A DNA stretch of 9,683 nt from Gorillibacterium sp. (GCA_023511325.1 JAIMBU010000052.1:1-9683); one strand, 5' to 3'; shown: positions 1 through 6,561, counted from the stretch's first letter. Translations and numbers: made by a program. The notes: generated from the sequence alone by a model not told the origin.

Positions 1-21
1 ATCACAATAGGGGCATTTCAT
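1..21 (-). CDS. nrdR: Transcriptional repressor NrdR, first seven codons only (partial)
   Basis: The reverse strand from 21 to 1 reads ATG followed by codons for K-C-P-Y-C-D and then leaves the window. MKCPYC is the typical start of NrdR, the zinc-ribbon/ATP-cone repressor of ribonucleotide reductase operons, and the two cysteines would be the first zinc-ribbon pair. A good Shine-Dalgarno (GGAGG on the minus strand, + coordinates about 30-34) lies 8 bases before the ATG. The call also fits gene order, since nrdR lies near polA-mutM-ytaF-coaE in Bacillus-type genomes. Only seven residues are visible, so the identity rests on the signature, the ribosome binding site and synteny. Confidence 0.72.
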
Positions 22-79
22 AGCTTGAACCTCCATATTTGTTTGAAATAAAATATTTAGCTTTTGGCAAAGGTTTCTT

Positions 80-108
80 GAATGAACTCTCGATAAATAC
101 ACATAATA
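80..108 (+). promoter_or_regulatory. Probable sigma-G (forespore) promoter of the SASP gene
   Basis: GAATG at 80-84 fits the sigma-G -35 consensus (GHATR) and CATAATA at 102-108 fits the -10 consensus. The 17-base spacer is the expected length. Transcription would begin about 7 bases after the -10, some 25 bases before the SASP start codon. Alpha/beta SASP genes are classic sigma-G targets, so sequence and gene agree. Sigma-F recognises similar sequences and cannot be excluded. Confidence 0.68.
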
Positions 109-138
109 CATTTACCAACTGACGAGGAGGTGACAGAC

Positions 139-363
139 ATGGGAGCAGGACAATCACGCAGCAGCAACGTTTTAGTTGTTCCACAGGCTAGCCAAGCTTT
201 GGATCAATTAAAATACGAAGTAGCTCAAGAACTAGGAATCCAGATTCCCCAAGATGGCTATTATGGTTACATGGCTTCCCGCGATACAGGAGCAATCGGG
301 GGTCATATTACCCGCCGCTTGGTGGAAATTGCCGAGCAACAACTTTCCGGCCAATCTAAATAA
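139..363 (+). CDS. Alpha/beta-type small acid-soluble spore protein (SASP)
   Basis: This 74-residue protein belongs to the alpha/beta SASP family. These proteins coat forespore DNA, shift it toward an A-like form and protect it from UV and chemical damage; on germination they are cut by the GPR protease and supply amino acids. Visible family features are the germination-protease-type site KYEVAQE (residues 25-31; family cleavage follows the first Glu) and the conserved C-terminal block around GGHITRRLVEIAEQ (54-67). ATG 139 is chosen because GAGGAGGTG (124-132) lies 6 bases upstream. The in-frame GTG at 130 falls inside that ribosome binding site, so it is unlikely to be the start. The gene appears monocistronic, with a sigma-G-like promoter upstream and a hairpin downstream. 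The exact ssp paralogue cannot be named. Confidence 0.95.
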   Translation: MGAGQSRSSNVLVVPQASQALDQLKYEVAQELGIQIPQDGYYGYMASRDTGAIGGHITRRLVEIAEQQLSGQSK

Positions 364-406
364 TGAGTGAATTTTGATTCTTAACTTGTAGAGAACAAGG
401 AGGTGT

Positions 407-428
407 TGGACAAGCGTAAGCTTGTCCA
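407..428. terminator. Strong hairpin between the convergent SASP and transglycosylase genes, probable terminator
   Basis: TGGACAAGC (407-415) and GCTTGTCCA (420-428) form a perfect 9-bp stem around a GTAA loop, 43 bases after the SASP stop. The following plus-strand sequence (GCGCTTCTTTGTCT) is only moderately T-rich, and the minus-strand flank has no T-tract. It therefore fits a terminator for the SASP transcript better than one for the minus-strand operon. Its position between two converging genes makes a shared role possible. Confidence 0.55.
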
Positions 429-464
429 GCGCTTCTTTGTCTATATAAGCAGCTTTCAAGAAAG

Positions 465-1025
465 CTAGCGATAAACTTGTGTATACTTCCCGTAATAATA
501 ATCAACTGATTTAACATACTTGCGGGTTTCCAGAATGGGTATTTGGTCGGCATTCTTAATCGTTCCATCCCAAATATTTTCCTTCAACCAGCCTGATACT
601 TTTCCATGCCCAGCATTGTATGAAGCAGCTACCACGAGGTTATTGTCCTCAAATCGATCGTTTAGGTAACGAAGATATCGCGTGCCCAGCTTAATATTAA
701 CTTCTGGATCAGTCAGGTCTTTATCACGTTCATTCTTCAAAACATCATCCATCGAAAGCAACCAAGTTGCCGTATCTGGCATAATCTGCATGATACCAAG
801 CGCGCCTTTATGTGACTTCGAATCAGCTTGATAATTACTCTCTACTCGAATAACTGCAGCGACAAACAGTGGATCAAGTCCATTTTCTTTAGCAGCCGCT
901 TCGATCTGAGAACGATATTGAATGGGATAAATAAATCGACTAATCCATGTATTATTGTAGAAAAGAATGAGAATTATCGCAAGAAAAAGCAGAGCGGACA
1001 CTCTCTTTTTACGTAATACCTTCAC
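465..1025 (-). CDS. Membrane-anchored lytic transglycosylase (SLT domain)
   Basis: The product is predicted to cleave the N-acetylmuramyl to N-acetylglucosamine bond of peptidoglycan, leaving 1,6-anhydro ends, outside the cytoplasmic membrane. From the chosen start it has 186 residues: a basic N-terminus (KVLRKKR), one hydrophobic segment at about 9-23 acting as signal anchor, then a Slt70-type catalytic domain. The likely catalytic Glu is E62 in RVES, followed by GALGIMQIMP (74-83), AASYNAG (133-139) and the ETRKYV block near 166. GTG at 1025 is preferred because AAGGAG lies about 10 bases upstream on the minus strand and the hydrophobic anchor then sits near the N-terminus. A frame open to an ATG at 1091 would add 22 residues encoded inside coaE. 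The start overlaps coaE by 17 bp, which suggests translational coupling. The family is clear; the paralogue name is not. Confidence 0.9.
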   Translation of the reverse strand: MKVLRKKRVSALLFLAIILILFYNNTWISRFIYPIQYRSQIEAAAKENGLDPLFVAAVIRVESNYQADSKSHKGALGIMQIMPDTATWLLSMDDVLKNERDKDLTDPEVNIKLGTRYLRYLNDRFEDNNLVVAASYNAGHGKVSGWLKENIWDGTIKNADQIPILETRKYVKSVDYYYGKYTQVYR

Positions 1026-1623
1026 TTCCTGAGAGCTCCTTCCTATGCCAAAATTCGTCAATCTGCTGCTCAGTTGCTTCAAGGCTATCACTGTTGTCGA
1101 TCAGGATATCGGCAAGTACTTTTTTCTCTTCAATTGGCATTTGAACCTTAAGCCGTTGCTGGGCTTGCTCCTCCGAAAGTCCATCGCGTAACATCAATCG
1201 CTTCAGTTGAATATCACGCGGAACATAAACGACCATGATCTGAGGGAACATGGATTTCATGCCGGACTCATATAACAGCGGAACATCAACAACAACTAGC
1301 CTGTCCGGTTCAAGTTTGTCGAGTTCATGCATTTTTACACTAATTTCAGCGCGAATATGTGGGTGGAGAATAGCCTCCAGATCTTTAAGCGCCTTCTCAT
1401 CGTTGAAGACCATAACACCAAGCCGCTTACGATCAAGTGCTCCGTCCATTTGAAGCATGTCCAATCCAAAACGCTCGGCAATCTGTTGCAAACCCATACT
1501 TCCAGGTGCAGTAGCTTCACGAGCTAAGTGATCAGCGTCCACGAGAGCAGCACCGCGGCTAACAAGCATAGCCGCTACAGTGCTTTTACCACAAGCGATA
1601 CCACCAGTAAGGCCGATAATCAT
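1009..1623 (-). CDS. coaE: Dephospho-CoA kinase
   Basis: CoaE catalyses the last step of coenzyme A synthesis, ATP-dependent phosphorylation of the 3'-OH of the ribose in dephospho-CoA, in the cytoplasm. The 204-residue product has the usual family length. It shows the P-loop GGIACGKST (7-15), the DAD motif (29-31), LHPHI (86-90), DVPLLYE (113-119), the arginine-containing lid region around LMLRDGLS (143-150) and ADILIDNS (171-178). ATG 1623 is chosen because it puts MIIGLTGG at the N-terminus as in the family, with GGGAG about 7 bases upstream. The frame stays open for 31 more codons upstream, but those run through the intergenic hairpin repeats and are unlikely to be protein. The gene lies downstream of ytaF and its end overlaps the transglycosylase start. 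Confidence 0.95.
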   Translation of the reverse strand: MIIGLTGGIACGKSTVAAMLVSRGAALVDADHLAREATAPGSMGLQQIAERFGLDMLQMDGALDRKRLGVMVFNDEKALKDLEAILHPHIRAEISVKMHELDKLEPDRLVVVDVPLLYESGMKSMFPQIMVVYVPRDIQLKRLMLRDGLSEEQAQQRLKVQMPIEEKKVLADILIDNSDSLEATEQQIDEFWHRKELSGSEGIT

Positions 1624-1638
1624 ATGAACACTCCCAAA

Positions 1639-1797
1639 AACTTTCCGAAAGGAAAGTTGGCGTCGTAAGCATAAGCTAAACTTTCTGGAGGAAAAGTTAT
1701 CTTCGTTCGTAATCATGCAATAAGCTTCCAGAATGGGAAGTTATCTTCGTTCGTAATCATGCACTAAAGCATGCACTAAACTTTCCATAATGGAAGG
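1639..1797. repeat. Cluster of four CTTTCC/GGAAAG hairpins joined by a repeated linker
   Basis: The ytaF-coaE gap carries four related inverted repeats: 1639-1658 (AACTTTCC-GAAA-GGAAAGTT, perfect 8-bp stem), 1679-1698 (AACTTT/AAAGTT), 1725-1740 (CTTCC/GGAAG) and 1781-1797 (CTTTCCA/TGGAAGG with one wobble). Between them lies a linker present as two identical 26-base copies at 1694-1719 and 1738-1763, 44 bases apart. A more decayed version lies between the first two hairpins. A 12-base-period duplication (ATGCACTAAA at 1759-1768 and 1771-1780) extends the array. This looks like a multiplied intergenic repeat unit. It may influence coaE mRNA folding or ytaF-coaE readthrough, but its function is unknown. 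Confidence 0.8.
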
Positions 1798-1805
1798 CTT
1801 ACGGG

Positions 1806-2528
1806 CTATAACAGCTTCATTAAGCCCATAGCTATCAAGATAAAACCAGGCAACACGGAGAAGCGCCGCAAGCCATTTAGATTAGCAAAATGAAAGCCTA
1901 TGCGCAGCCCAATGGAGATAAAAGCCGCGCTGGAAGCAGCGATCAACCCTGCCGTGTGAAAGGGCGAGAATCCAAGGAACGCTGCACCAATCCCGGCTCC
2001 AAACGCATCTAATGAGAGAGCGAGACCAAGCATCGTCGCCTCAGAGGAGGAAATTACACCAGAGCGGTCCACATCAGCGATCGATGGGGTGCGCAAAATT
2101 TGAATAACCACGCCAATTCGCTTCAGCTCAATCGATAACACAGCCCGTTTGTGCTCTACGATCCCATCTGCACGCTCAGGAACGCCCTCCTGTCCAGCTT
2201 CAGTAGAGGACGTTGCAGAATCAGCAATATCAATTCCCTTCACTGGAAGAGGCTCATCCTGTTGAATAATCATTTGAAAAACAGTCCAAATGCCAATGGC
2301 AACCAGGATCAACGCGCCGATATCCTTGGCAACAGGTGGTGAAATGTATGCGGAGAGCCAAACGCCAATTTTCATCGATATTAGAATGACCAGTCCTGAA
2401 CAACAGGCAATAATGATGATAGATAAAAGCGGGATACGGATCTTCCTCAACCCGTACATCGCTCCCACTCCAAATCCATCTAGACTGACAGCAATAGCGA
2501 GAATCAATAGAGATACGATTGGTAGCAA
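1806..2528 (-). CDS. ytaF: Sporulation membrane protein YtaF (MntP-like family)
   Basis: This is a 240-residue integral membrane protein with about six hydrophobic segments (roughly 2-22, 33-55, 67-88, 165-187, 193-212, 223-240). The two halves each carry a related motif, SLDGFGVGA near residue 15 and SLDAFGAGI near 172. That internal duplication recalls the MntP-type manganese exporter family, to which YtaF is distantly related. The hydrophilic middle region (about 90-150) ends in DVDRSGVISSSE (152-163), a perfect EF-hand-type loop. The precise role in sporulation is not established and transport activity is inference. The start is TTG at 2528: AGGAGG lies 10 bases upstream and the Met-Leu-Pro-Ile start fits the first membrane helix. 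The neighbours mutM and coaE fit the usual order. Confidence 0.88.
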   Translation of the reverse strand: MLPIVSLLILAIAVSLDGFGVGAMYGLRKIRIPLLSIIIIACCSGLVILISMKIGVWLSAYISPPVAKDIGALILVAIGIWTVFQMIIQQDEPLPVKGIDIADSATSSTEAGQEGVPERADGIVEHKRAVLSIELKRIGVVIQILRTPSIADVDRSGVISSSEATMLGLALSLDAFGAGIGAAFLGFSPFHTAGLIAASSAAFISIGLRIGFHFANLNGLRRFSVLPGFILIAMGLMKLL

Positions 2529-2544
2529 CGCGGTAAAACCTCCT

Positions 2545-2566
2545 GCTGGCTCCCGAACGGGTTGCC
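2545..2566 (-). promoter_or_regulatory. GC-rich hairpin just upstream of the ytaF ribosome binding site
   Basis: On the minus strand GGC-AA-CCC-GTTC-GGG-A-GCC can fold into a compact stem with a small internal loop. It ends only a few bases before the AGGAGG of ytaF. It could affect ribosome access to the TTG start or cap the 5' leader. This is a fold seen by eye, with no experimental or covariation support. Confidence 0.35.
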
Positions 2567-2574
2567 CTTTGATG

Positions 2575-2661
2575 AAGCCTGCATGCTACCAGAATAGGTA
2601 GGGAAAGAATAAGAGGTCAATCCCAACTCTCGGATTGGACAGCTTCTTTTTTTGCAGGCTT
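2575..2661 (-). other. Candidate structured leader (three-way junction) upstream of ytaF
   Basis: On the minus strand AAGCCTGCA (2661-2653) and TGCAGGCTT (2583-2575) are perfect 9-base complements. They enclose two further hairpins: GTCCAATCC pairing with GGATTGAC (within 2640-2616, one bulge) and CTACC-TATTCT-GGTAG (2601-2586). Together they could form a three-way junction in the ytaF 5' leader. It matches no riboswitch class I recognise. Two alternatives compete: a sigma-A-like promoter lies inside it, and the middle hairpin followed by seven plus-strand Ts (2647-2653) resembles a plus-strand terminator. Confidence 0.35.
2591..2620 (-). promoter_or_regulatory. ytaF: Possible sigma-A promoter of ytaF
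   Basis: On the minus strand TTGACC (2620-2615, five of six matches to TTGACA) is followed after 18 bases by TATTCT (2596-2591, four of six to TATAAT). A start near 2584 would give a leader of about 55 bases to the TTG start. If used, this promoter would lie inside the candidate three-way junction, so the two readings compete. Confidence 0.3.
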
Positions 2662-2710
2662 AATCTCAGGATATGTCGAGATAGCAAGTCTCCGTGCTTA
2701 AAGCAGGAAA

Positions 2711-2750
2711 TATTATGGAGGAATGATTCCCCTAGGCAACTCCAATAATA
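2711..2750 (-). terminator. Inverted repeat after mutM, possible terminator
   Basis: On the minus strand TATTATTGGAG (2750-2740) can pair with CTCCATAATA (2720-2711), giving a 10-bp stem with one bulged base and a 19-base loop. TTTCCTGCTTT follows. It lies about 33 bases after the mutM stop. The stem is AT-rich and the T-tract is broken, so it would be weak; partial readthrough to ytaF is possible. Confidence 0.4.
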
Positions 2751-2782
2751 CATATAGGTTTAGCCAAATGTATGCTTATCTA

Positions 2783-3664
2783 TTAAGAAAGTTCAACCAA
2801 TGAAGATACTGTCTTCGGTTTACGCTCTGATCTCACCTTGATCTTCTGACAATTGGGACAAAAATGGGTTCCACGTCCACTTAATCTGATCTTCTCAATG
2901 GGTTCACCACAGCGTGTACAGGGCAAGCCTGTCCGACCATAAGCCAGCAATTGCTGTTGAAACATCCCCATCTCCCCTTGACCATTTACATAGGATTTAA
3001 TGGAGGAGCCTCCGGCATCCACTGCCTCCTGGAGAACACCAACGATCGACACATGAAGCCGCGTCAATTCCTTACTACTCAAAGAATCAGCGGGACTCTC
3101 AGGATGAATTTCAGCCCGAAACAAAGCTTCATCAACATAAATGTTACCAAGTCCAACCACCACCTCCTGGTTCAGAAGCAACGGCTTGATCTTCGTTGGT
3201 TTACTGCCGATCCTTGCTTGCAGAATAGCTGCTGTGAAAGTCGGATCAAGGGGCTCCAGTCCAAGTTTATGCAAAGGTGGGAGTTCCCATTCCGTTCCCG
3301 CTTTAAAAATATGCATCGTTCCAAATTGACGCACATCGCGGTACCGAAGTTCGGTCCCGTCAGTAAAATGAAAAATAACATGAGTATGCTTCTCCACTGC
3401 TTCTTCGGAACGGTGCAATCCGTACCTTCCCTCCATCCGAAGATGGGAAACAAGTGTCAAATCATCCAACAAGAATCGAATAAATTTACCCCGACGTTCA
3501 ATACTTGCGATAGTTTGTCCACGTAGCGCATCACAAAACTGCTCAGGCTCAGCGGGTAGCTGAACAATGCGGTTAAGCAGCACCGTGACATGGTGAATGA
3601 TTTTACCAGCTACAAGCTTATTTAAGGTCCTGACGACGGTTTCCACTTCAGGTAGTTCTGGCAT
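2783..3664 (-). CDS. mutM: Formamidopyrimidine-DNA glycosylase (Fpg/MutM)
   Basis: MutM excises 8-oxoguanine and formamidopyrimidines from DNA and cuts the abasic site by beta,delta-elimination. All key elements are visible in the 293 residues: MPELPEVETV, where P2 (the N-terminal amine after Met removal) is the Schiff-base nucleophile and E3 is catalytic; the lysine of RRGK (K60); the HLRMEG loop (74-79); RQF (112-114) for helix intercalation; N174 in GLGNIYVDE; and a C-terminal four-cysteine zinc finger (C249, C252, C269, C272) containing R264. A tail of about 20 residues follows the finger, somewhat longer than in E. coli MutM. ATG 3664 is fixed by the PELPEVE start and a GAGGTG about 7 bases upstream. 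It lies 117 bases downstream of polA, probably co-transcribed as a repair pair. Confidence 0.97.
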   Translation of the reverse strand: MPELPEVETVVRTLNKLVAGKIIHHVTVLLNRIVQLPAEPEQFCDALRGQTIASIERRGKFIRFLLDDLTLVSHLRMEGRYGLHRSEEAVEKHTHVIFHFTDGTELRYRDVRQFGTMHIFKAGTEWELPPLHKLGLEPLDPTFTAAILQARIGSKPTKIKPLLLNQEVVVGLGNIYVDEALFRAEIHPESPADSLSSKELTRLHVSIVGVLQEAVDAGGSSIKSYVNGQGEMGMFQQQLLAYGRTGLPCTRCGEPIEKIRLSGRGTHFCPNCQKIKVRSERKPKTVSSLVELS

Positions 3665-3758
3665 CGCTGTTCACCTCTTGCAATTGTTAATTCCTCTAAG
3701 CATACCGCATCTTCAGCCCTACGACTACCGCTTTCCATCATTTCCTAGGTAAAAGGGT

Positions 3759-3780
3759 GGAATACAGCCCAATTTATTCC
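3759..3780 (-). terminator. Short hairpin right after the polA stop, weak terminator or attenuator
   Basis: On the minus strand GGAATA (3780-3775) and TATTCC (3764-3759) form a 6-bp stem two bases after the polA stop codon, followed by ACCCTTTT. The stem is short and the T-run is displaced. It may partly reduce readthrough into mutM or protect the polA 3' end, and may have no function. Confidence 0.25.
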
Positions 3781-3781
3781 A

Positions 3782-6481
3782 TTACTTCGCTGCATACCAA
3801 TTTGCTCCACTTTCAAGCTCTACTTTTAAGGGTACATCAAGCTTAAGTGCACTTTCCATTACCTCGGCAACAAGGCTTTCCATCAACTTCATCTCATCTG
3901 CGGGAACCTCAAATACCAGTTCATCATGCACCTGAAGCAGCATCCGACTCTTCAGCTTTTCTTGCTCAAGCCGCTTGGCCATCTTCACCATAGCTAGCTT
4001 TATGATATCGGCTGCTGTTCCTTGGATAGGTGTATTCATTGCCGTGCGCTCGGCAAAGGAGCGAAGATTATAGTTGGATGCGTTGATCTCCGGCAAGTAA
4101 CGCCGACGGTTGAGCATCGTTGTGACGTAGCCATTTTGGCGAGCAATCTTGACGATATCATCCATGTATCGGCGAACGCCCTTAAAGACAATAAAATACT
4201 GTTCAATGAATCGTGCTGCTTCAGCCCGTGATATATCGAGGTTCTGTGATAAACCATAATCGCTGATACCGTAAACAATGCCGAAATTAACGGCTTTGGC
4301 CGAGCGACGCATGTTCTTATCCACCTGATCTGCACTACTCAAGCCAAAAACATCCATTGCTGTTTTTGTGTGAATATCCATATTGTTGTGAAAGGCTTCC
4401 ATCAGCCGTTCGTCCTGGGAGATATGAGCCAGCACTCGTAGCTCGATCTGCGAGTAATCGGCTGCAAGAATGCTCCAACCTGGCTCGGAGGGGACAAAGG
4501 CTTTACGAATTTTACGGCCTTCCTCTAGCCGGATGGGGATGTTCTGCAAGTTAGGAAATTGACTGCTCAACCTCCCCGTTGCCGTGATCGTCTGTCGATA
4601 GAAGGTGTGAATCTTTCCCGTGGTTGGCCGAATTTCCTTAAGCAGCCCTTCGATATAGGTTGATTGAAGTTTAGCTAATGTCCGATAGTCAAGAATGTGA
4701 GCGACGATCTCATGCTTTGATCGCAGTCTCTCCAGCACCTCTGCGTCTGTGGATACCCCTGTCTTTGTCTTCTTGATCACTGGCAGTCCAAGTCTTTCGA
4801 ACAAGACTTCTCCCAGCTGCTTGGGTGAGTTTAAGTTGAACTCTCCGCCAGCATGACGGTAAATATCCTGCGCAATCGCCACAATCCGTTCCGCAAGCTC
4901 TAGACCGAAATCCTGCAATTCCTCCCGATTGACCTTAATGCCCAGTACCTCCATATCAGCCAGCACGGTAGCAAGGGGAAGCTCCAACTCATAGAAAAGC
5001 TCCTTCATCTCTTTCTCGGCCAACTCCAACTGCTGAATAACAGCCAGCTTATGCACGACAGCAGCCTTATAGCAGAGGTATTGACTTAGGGTATCAGCAG
5101 CTGGAAGCTTAAACTTTGCTCCTTTACCGTAAATCTCCGCGTCGTCAGGTATACCTGGAAGACTATACTTCTCGGCCAGCGCGTGAAGCGTTTGCGTCGA
5201 TTCCGTTGGATCAAGCAGATAGGTCGCTAAGATGATATCAAATGTACAGCCATTCAGTGATATACCCTTCCAATGAAGTGCAACCTTAGAGCGGTGAATA
5301 TCGCAGAGCACCTTGGGTTTGGTTGGATCGGCGAGCCATTGGCGAATCGGTTCAGCCTGTTCACTTTGAGCAAGCTCAAGGGAGAGATAATACCCAATTT
5401 CCTCCGCATAAAAGGCAATTCCGAGCACTTCAGCAGTATGAGGATTATCACCAATCGTCTCTACATGTAACGTGTCGATTTGCTCAAGCTTGGCCTTAAA
5501 ATCAGCAAGATTTGCCTCATTCAGCCAAACGGTTTCCATGGCATCACGCTCAGCGGCTCCATCAACATTCGATTGATCCTGGGCAGAATATTCTTCCGCG
5601 CCAGAAGCATCTGTAGGTTGGTCACTGAAATCCATTTTTTCCAAAAGAGATTTGAATTCCAATTTGCGAAATAATGCTGCAAGAATCGGACCATTAAACC
5701 CATTGTATTGCTTATCATCCCAAGTGGTGTCCATCGGTACGCTGCGAAAGATTGTCGCTAGCTTTTTACTCATGCGGGCATCGTCAGCATGCGCTCTAAT
5801 TTTTTCGCCCATTTTTCCCTTGATATCATCTGCTGCCTCTAACACCTTCTCGACCGTTCCATACTCATGCAATAGCTTAAGCGCGGTTTTCTCCCCAACT
5901 CCAGGGATACCCGGAATATTATCAGATGAATCTCCCATCAGCCCTTTGAGATCACGGATCTGATCCGGTTTAAGGCCATATGTGGCTAGCAAATGCGCCG
6001 GATCAAAACGCTCCGTTTCACTAACCCCTTTGCGGGTCAAAGCGATCGTCACATGGTCGGAAGTCAGCTGTAGCATGTCCTTGTCCCCTGACACAACGAC
6101 AACCTCCATCCCCAACTCATCTCCGACAAGACTCATTGTTCCAATAATATCATCTGCCTCATAACCCTCAAGCTCAAATTGTGCAATGCCAAAGGCTTTA
6201 ACTAATTCCTTCATTAAAGGAAACTGCTCCGATAGCTCAGGGGGCGTTTTCGCTCTTCCCCCTTTGTATTCCTTGTAATCCGTATGGCGAAAAGTCACCT
6301 TCCCTGCATCAAAAGCTACCAGAATATGTGTTGGTTTCTCTTCTTCAATGATGCGCAAAAGCATCGTGGTAAAACCGTAGACGGCGTTCGTGTGCAGTCC
6401 AGCAGAATTACTGAGGAAGGGGAGAGCGTAGAAAGCGCGACTTGCGATACTATTTCCGTCGATCAGGATTAATTTACTCAT
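3782..6481 (-). CDS. polA: DNA polymerase I
   Basis: PolA removes RNA primers and fills gaps in lagging-strand synthesis and excision repair. The 899 residues contain three regions. The 5'-3' exonuclease (about 1-285) has its metal-binding acids in LILIDGNS (D8), YEADD (107-111), SGDKDM and MGDSSDN. A vestigial 3'-5' exonuclease fold (about 315-500) has HVETIGD where the DxE metal ligands would be, so proofreading is probably lost, as in Bacillus and Geobacillus Pol I. The polymerase (about 500-899) shows motif A DYSQIELR (675-682), motif B RRSAKAVNFGIVYG (K729, F733, Y737) and motif C VHDELVF (H852, D853, E854). The start is ATG 6481 with GAGGTG about 6-7 bases upstream. It is read away from the divergent HAD gene; mutM follows downstream. 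Confidence 0.98.
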   Translation of the reverse strand: MSKLILIDGNSIASRAFYALPFLSNSAGLHTNAVYGFTTMLLRIIEEEKPTHILVAFDAGKVTFRHTDYKEYKGGRAKTPPELSEQFPLMKELVKAFGIAQFELEGYEADDIIGTMSLVGDELGMEVVVVSGDKDMLQLTSDHVTIALTRKGVSETERFDPAHLLATYGLKPDQIRDLKGLMGDSSDNIPGIPGVGEKTALKLLHEYGTVEKVLEAADDIKGKMGEKIRAHADDARMSKKLATIFRSVPMDTTWDDKQYNGFNGPILAALFRKLEFKSLLEKMDFSDQPTDASGAEEYSAQDQSNVDGAAERDAMETVWLNEANLADFKAKLEQIDTLHVETIGDNPHTAEVLGIAFYAEEIGYYLSLELAQSEQAEPIRQWLADPTKPKVLCDIHRSKVALHWKGISLNGCTFDIILATYLLDPTESTQTLHALAEKYSLPGIPDDAEIYGKGAKFKLPAADTLSQYLCYKAAVVHKLAVIQQLELAEKEMKELFYELELPLATVLADMEVLGIKVNREELQDFGLELAERIVAIAQDIYRHAGGEFNLNSPKQLGEVLFERLGLPVIKKTKTGVSTDAEVLERLRSKHEIVAHILDYRTLAKLQSTYIEGLLKEIRPTTGKIHTFYRQTITATGRLSSQFPNLQNIPIRLEEGRKIRKAFVPSEPGWSILAADYSQIELRVLAHISQDERLMEAFHNNMDIHTKTAMDVFGLSSADQVDKNMRRSAKAVNFGIVYGISDYGLSQNLDISRAEAARFIEQYFIVFKGVRRYMDDIVKIARQNGYVTTMLNRRRYLPEINASNYNLRSFAERTAMNTPIQGTAADIIKLAMVKMAKRLEQEKLKSRMLLQVHDELVFEVPADEMKLMESLVAEVMESALKLDVPLKVELESGANWYAAK

Positions 6482-6512
6482 GATTACACCTCATATTCTT
6501 TACACTAAATCA

Positions 6513-6540
6513 ATCATAGCACAATGGATAGGCTTGATAA
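6513..6540 (-). promoter_or_regulatory. polA: Probable sigma-A promoter of polA
   Basis: On the minus strand TTATCA (6540-6535) is followed after 16 bases by TATGAT (6518-6513), preceded by TGC to make an extended -10. It lies about 32 bases before the polA start codon. The -35 matches four of six bases, the -10 five of six. It overlaps the possible -35 of the divergent HAD promoter. Confidence 0.5.
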
Positions 6541-6561
6541 AATCGGATTCTTCTGCATAAA
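6534..6561 (+). promoter_or_regulatory. Possible sigma-A promoter of the HAD gene, overlapping the polA promoter
   Basis: TTGATA (6534-6539, five of six) and CATAAA (6556-6561, four of six) are separated by 16 bases and would start transcription about 50 bases before the HAD start codon. The -35 covers the same bases as the -35 of the divergent polA promoter, so the two could compete. The -10 is weak. Confidence 0.3.

Noticed and set aside
130..138. GTG 130 as the SASP start
   Set aside because: It lies inside the Shine-Dalgarno sequence used by ATG 139; the protein from ATG 139 has the normal SASP start and length.
1624..1716. A 31-codon upstream extension of coaE
   Set aside because: It runs through the hairpin repeats, has no family similarity, and CoaE normally begins a few residues before the P-loop, as it does from ATG 1623.
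2616..2661. Guanidine-I (ykkC) riboswitch, prompted by TCCGAGAG on the minus strand
   Set aside because: Only a short loop matches; the other conserved blocks of that class are absent.
2951..3526. A 191-codon plus-strand open frame inside mutM
   Set aside because: It is antisense to a fully conserved mutM, has no recognisable domain and no convincing ribosome binding site.
5415..5480. Loss of PolA proofreading residues as a novel defect
   Set aside because: A degenerate 3'-5' exonuclease domain is normal for Pol I of Bacillus-type bacteria.
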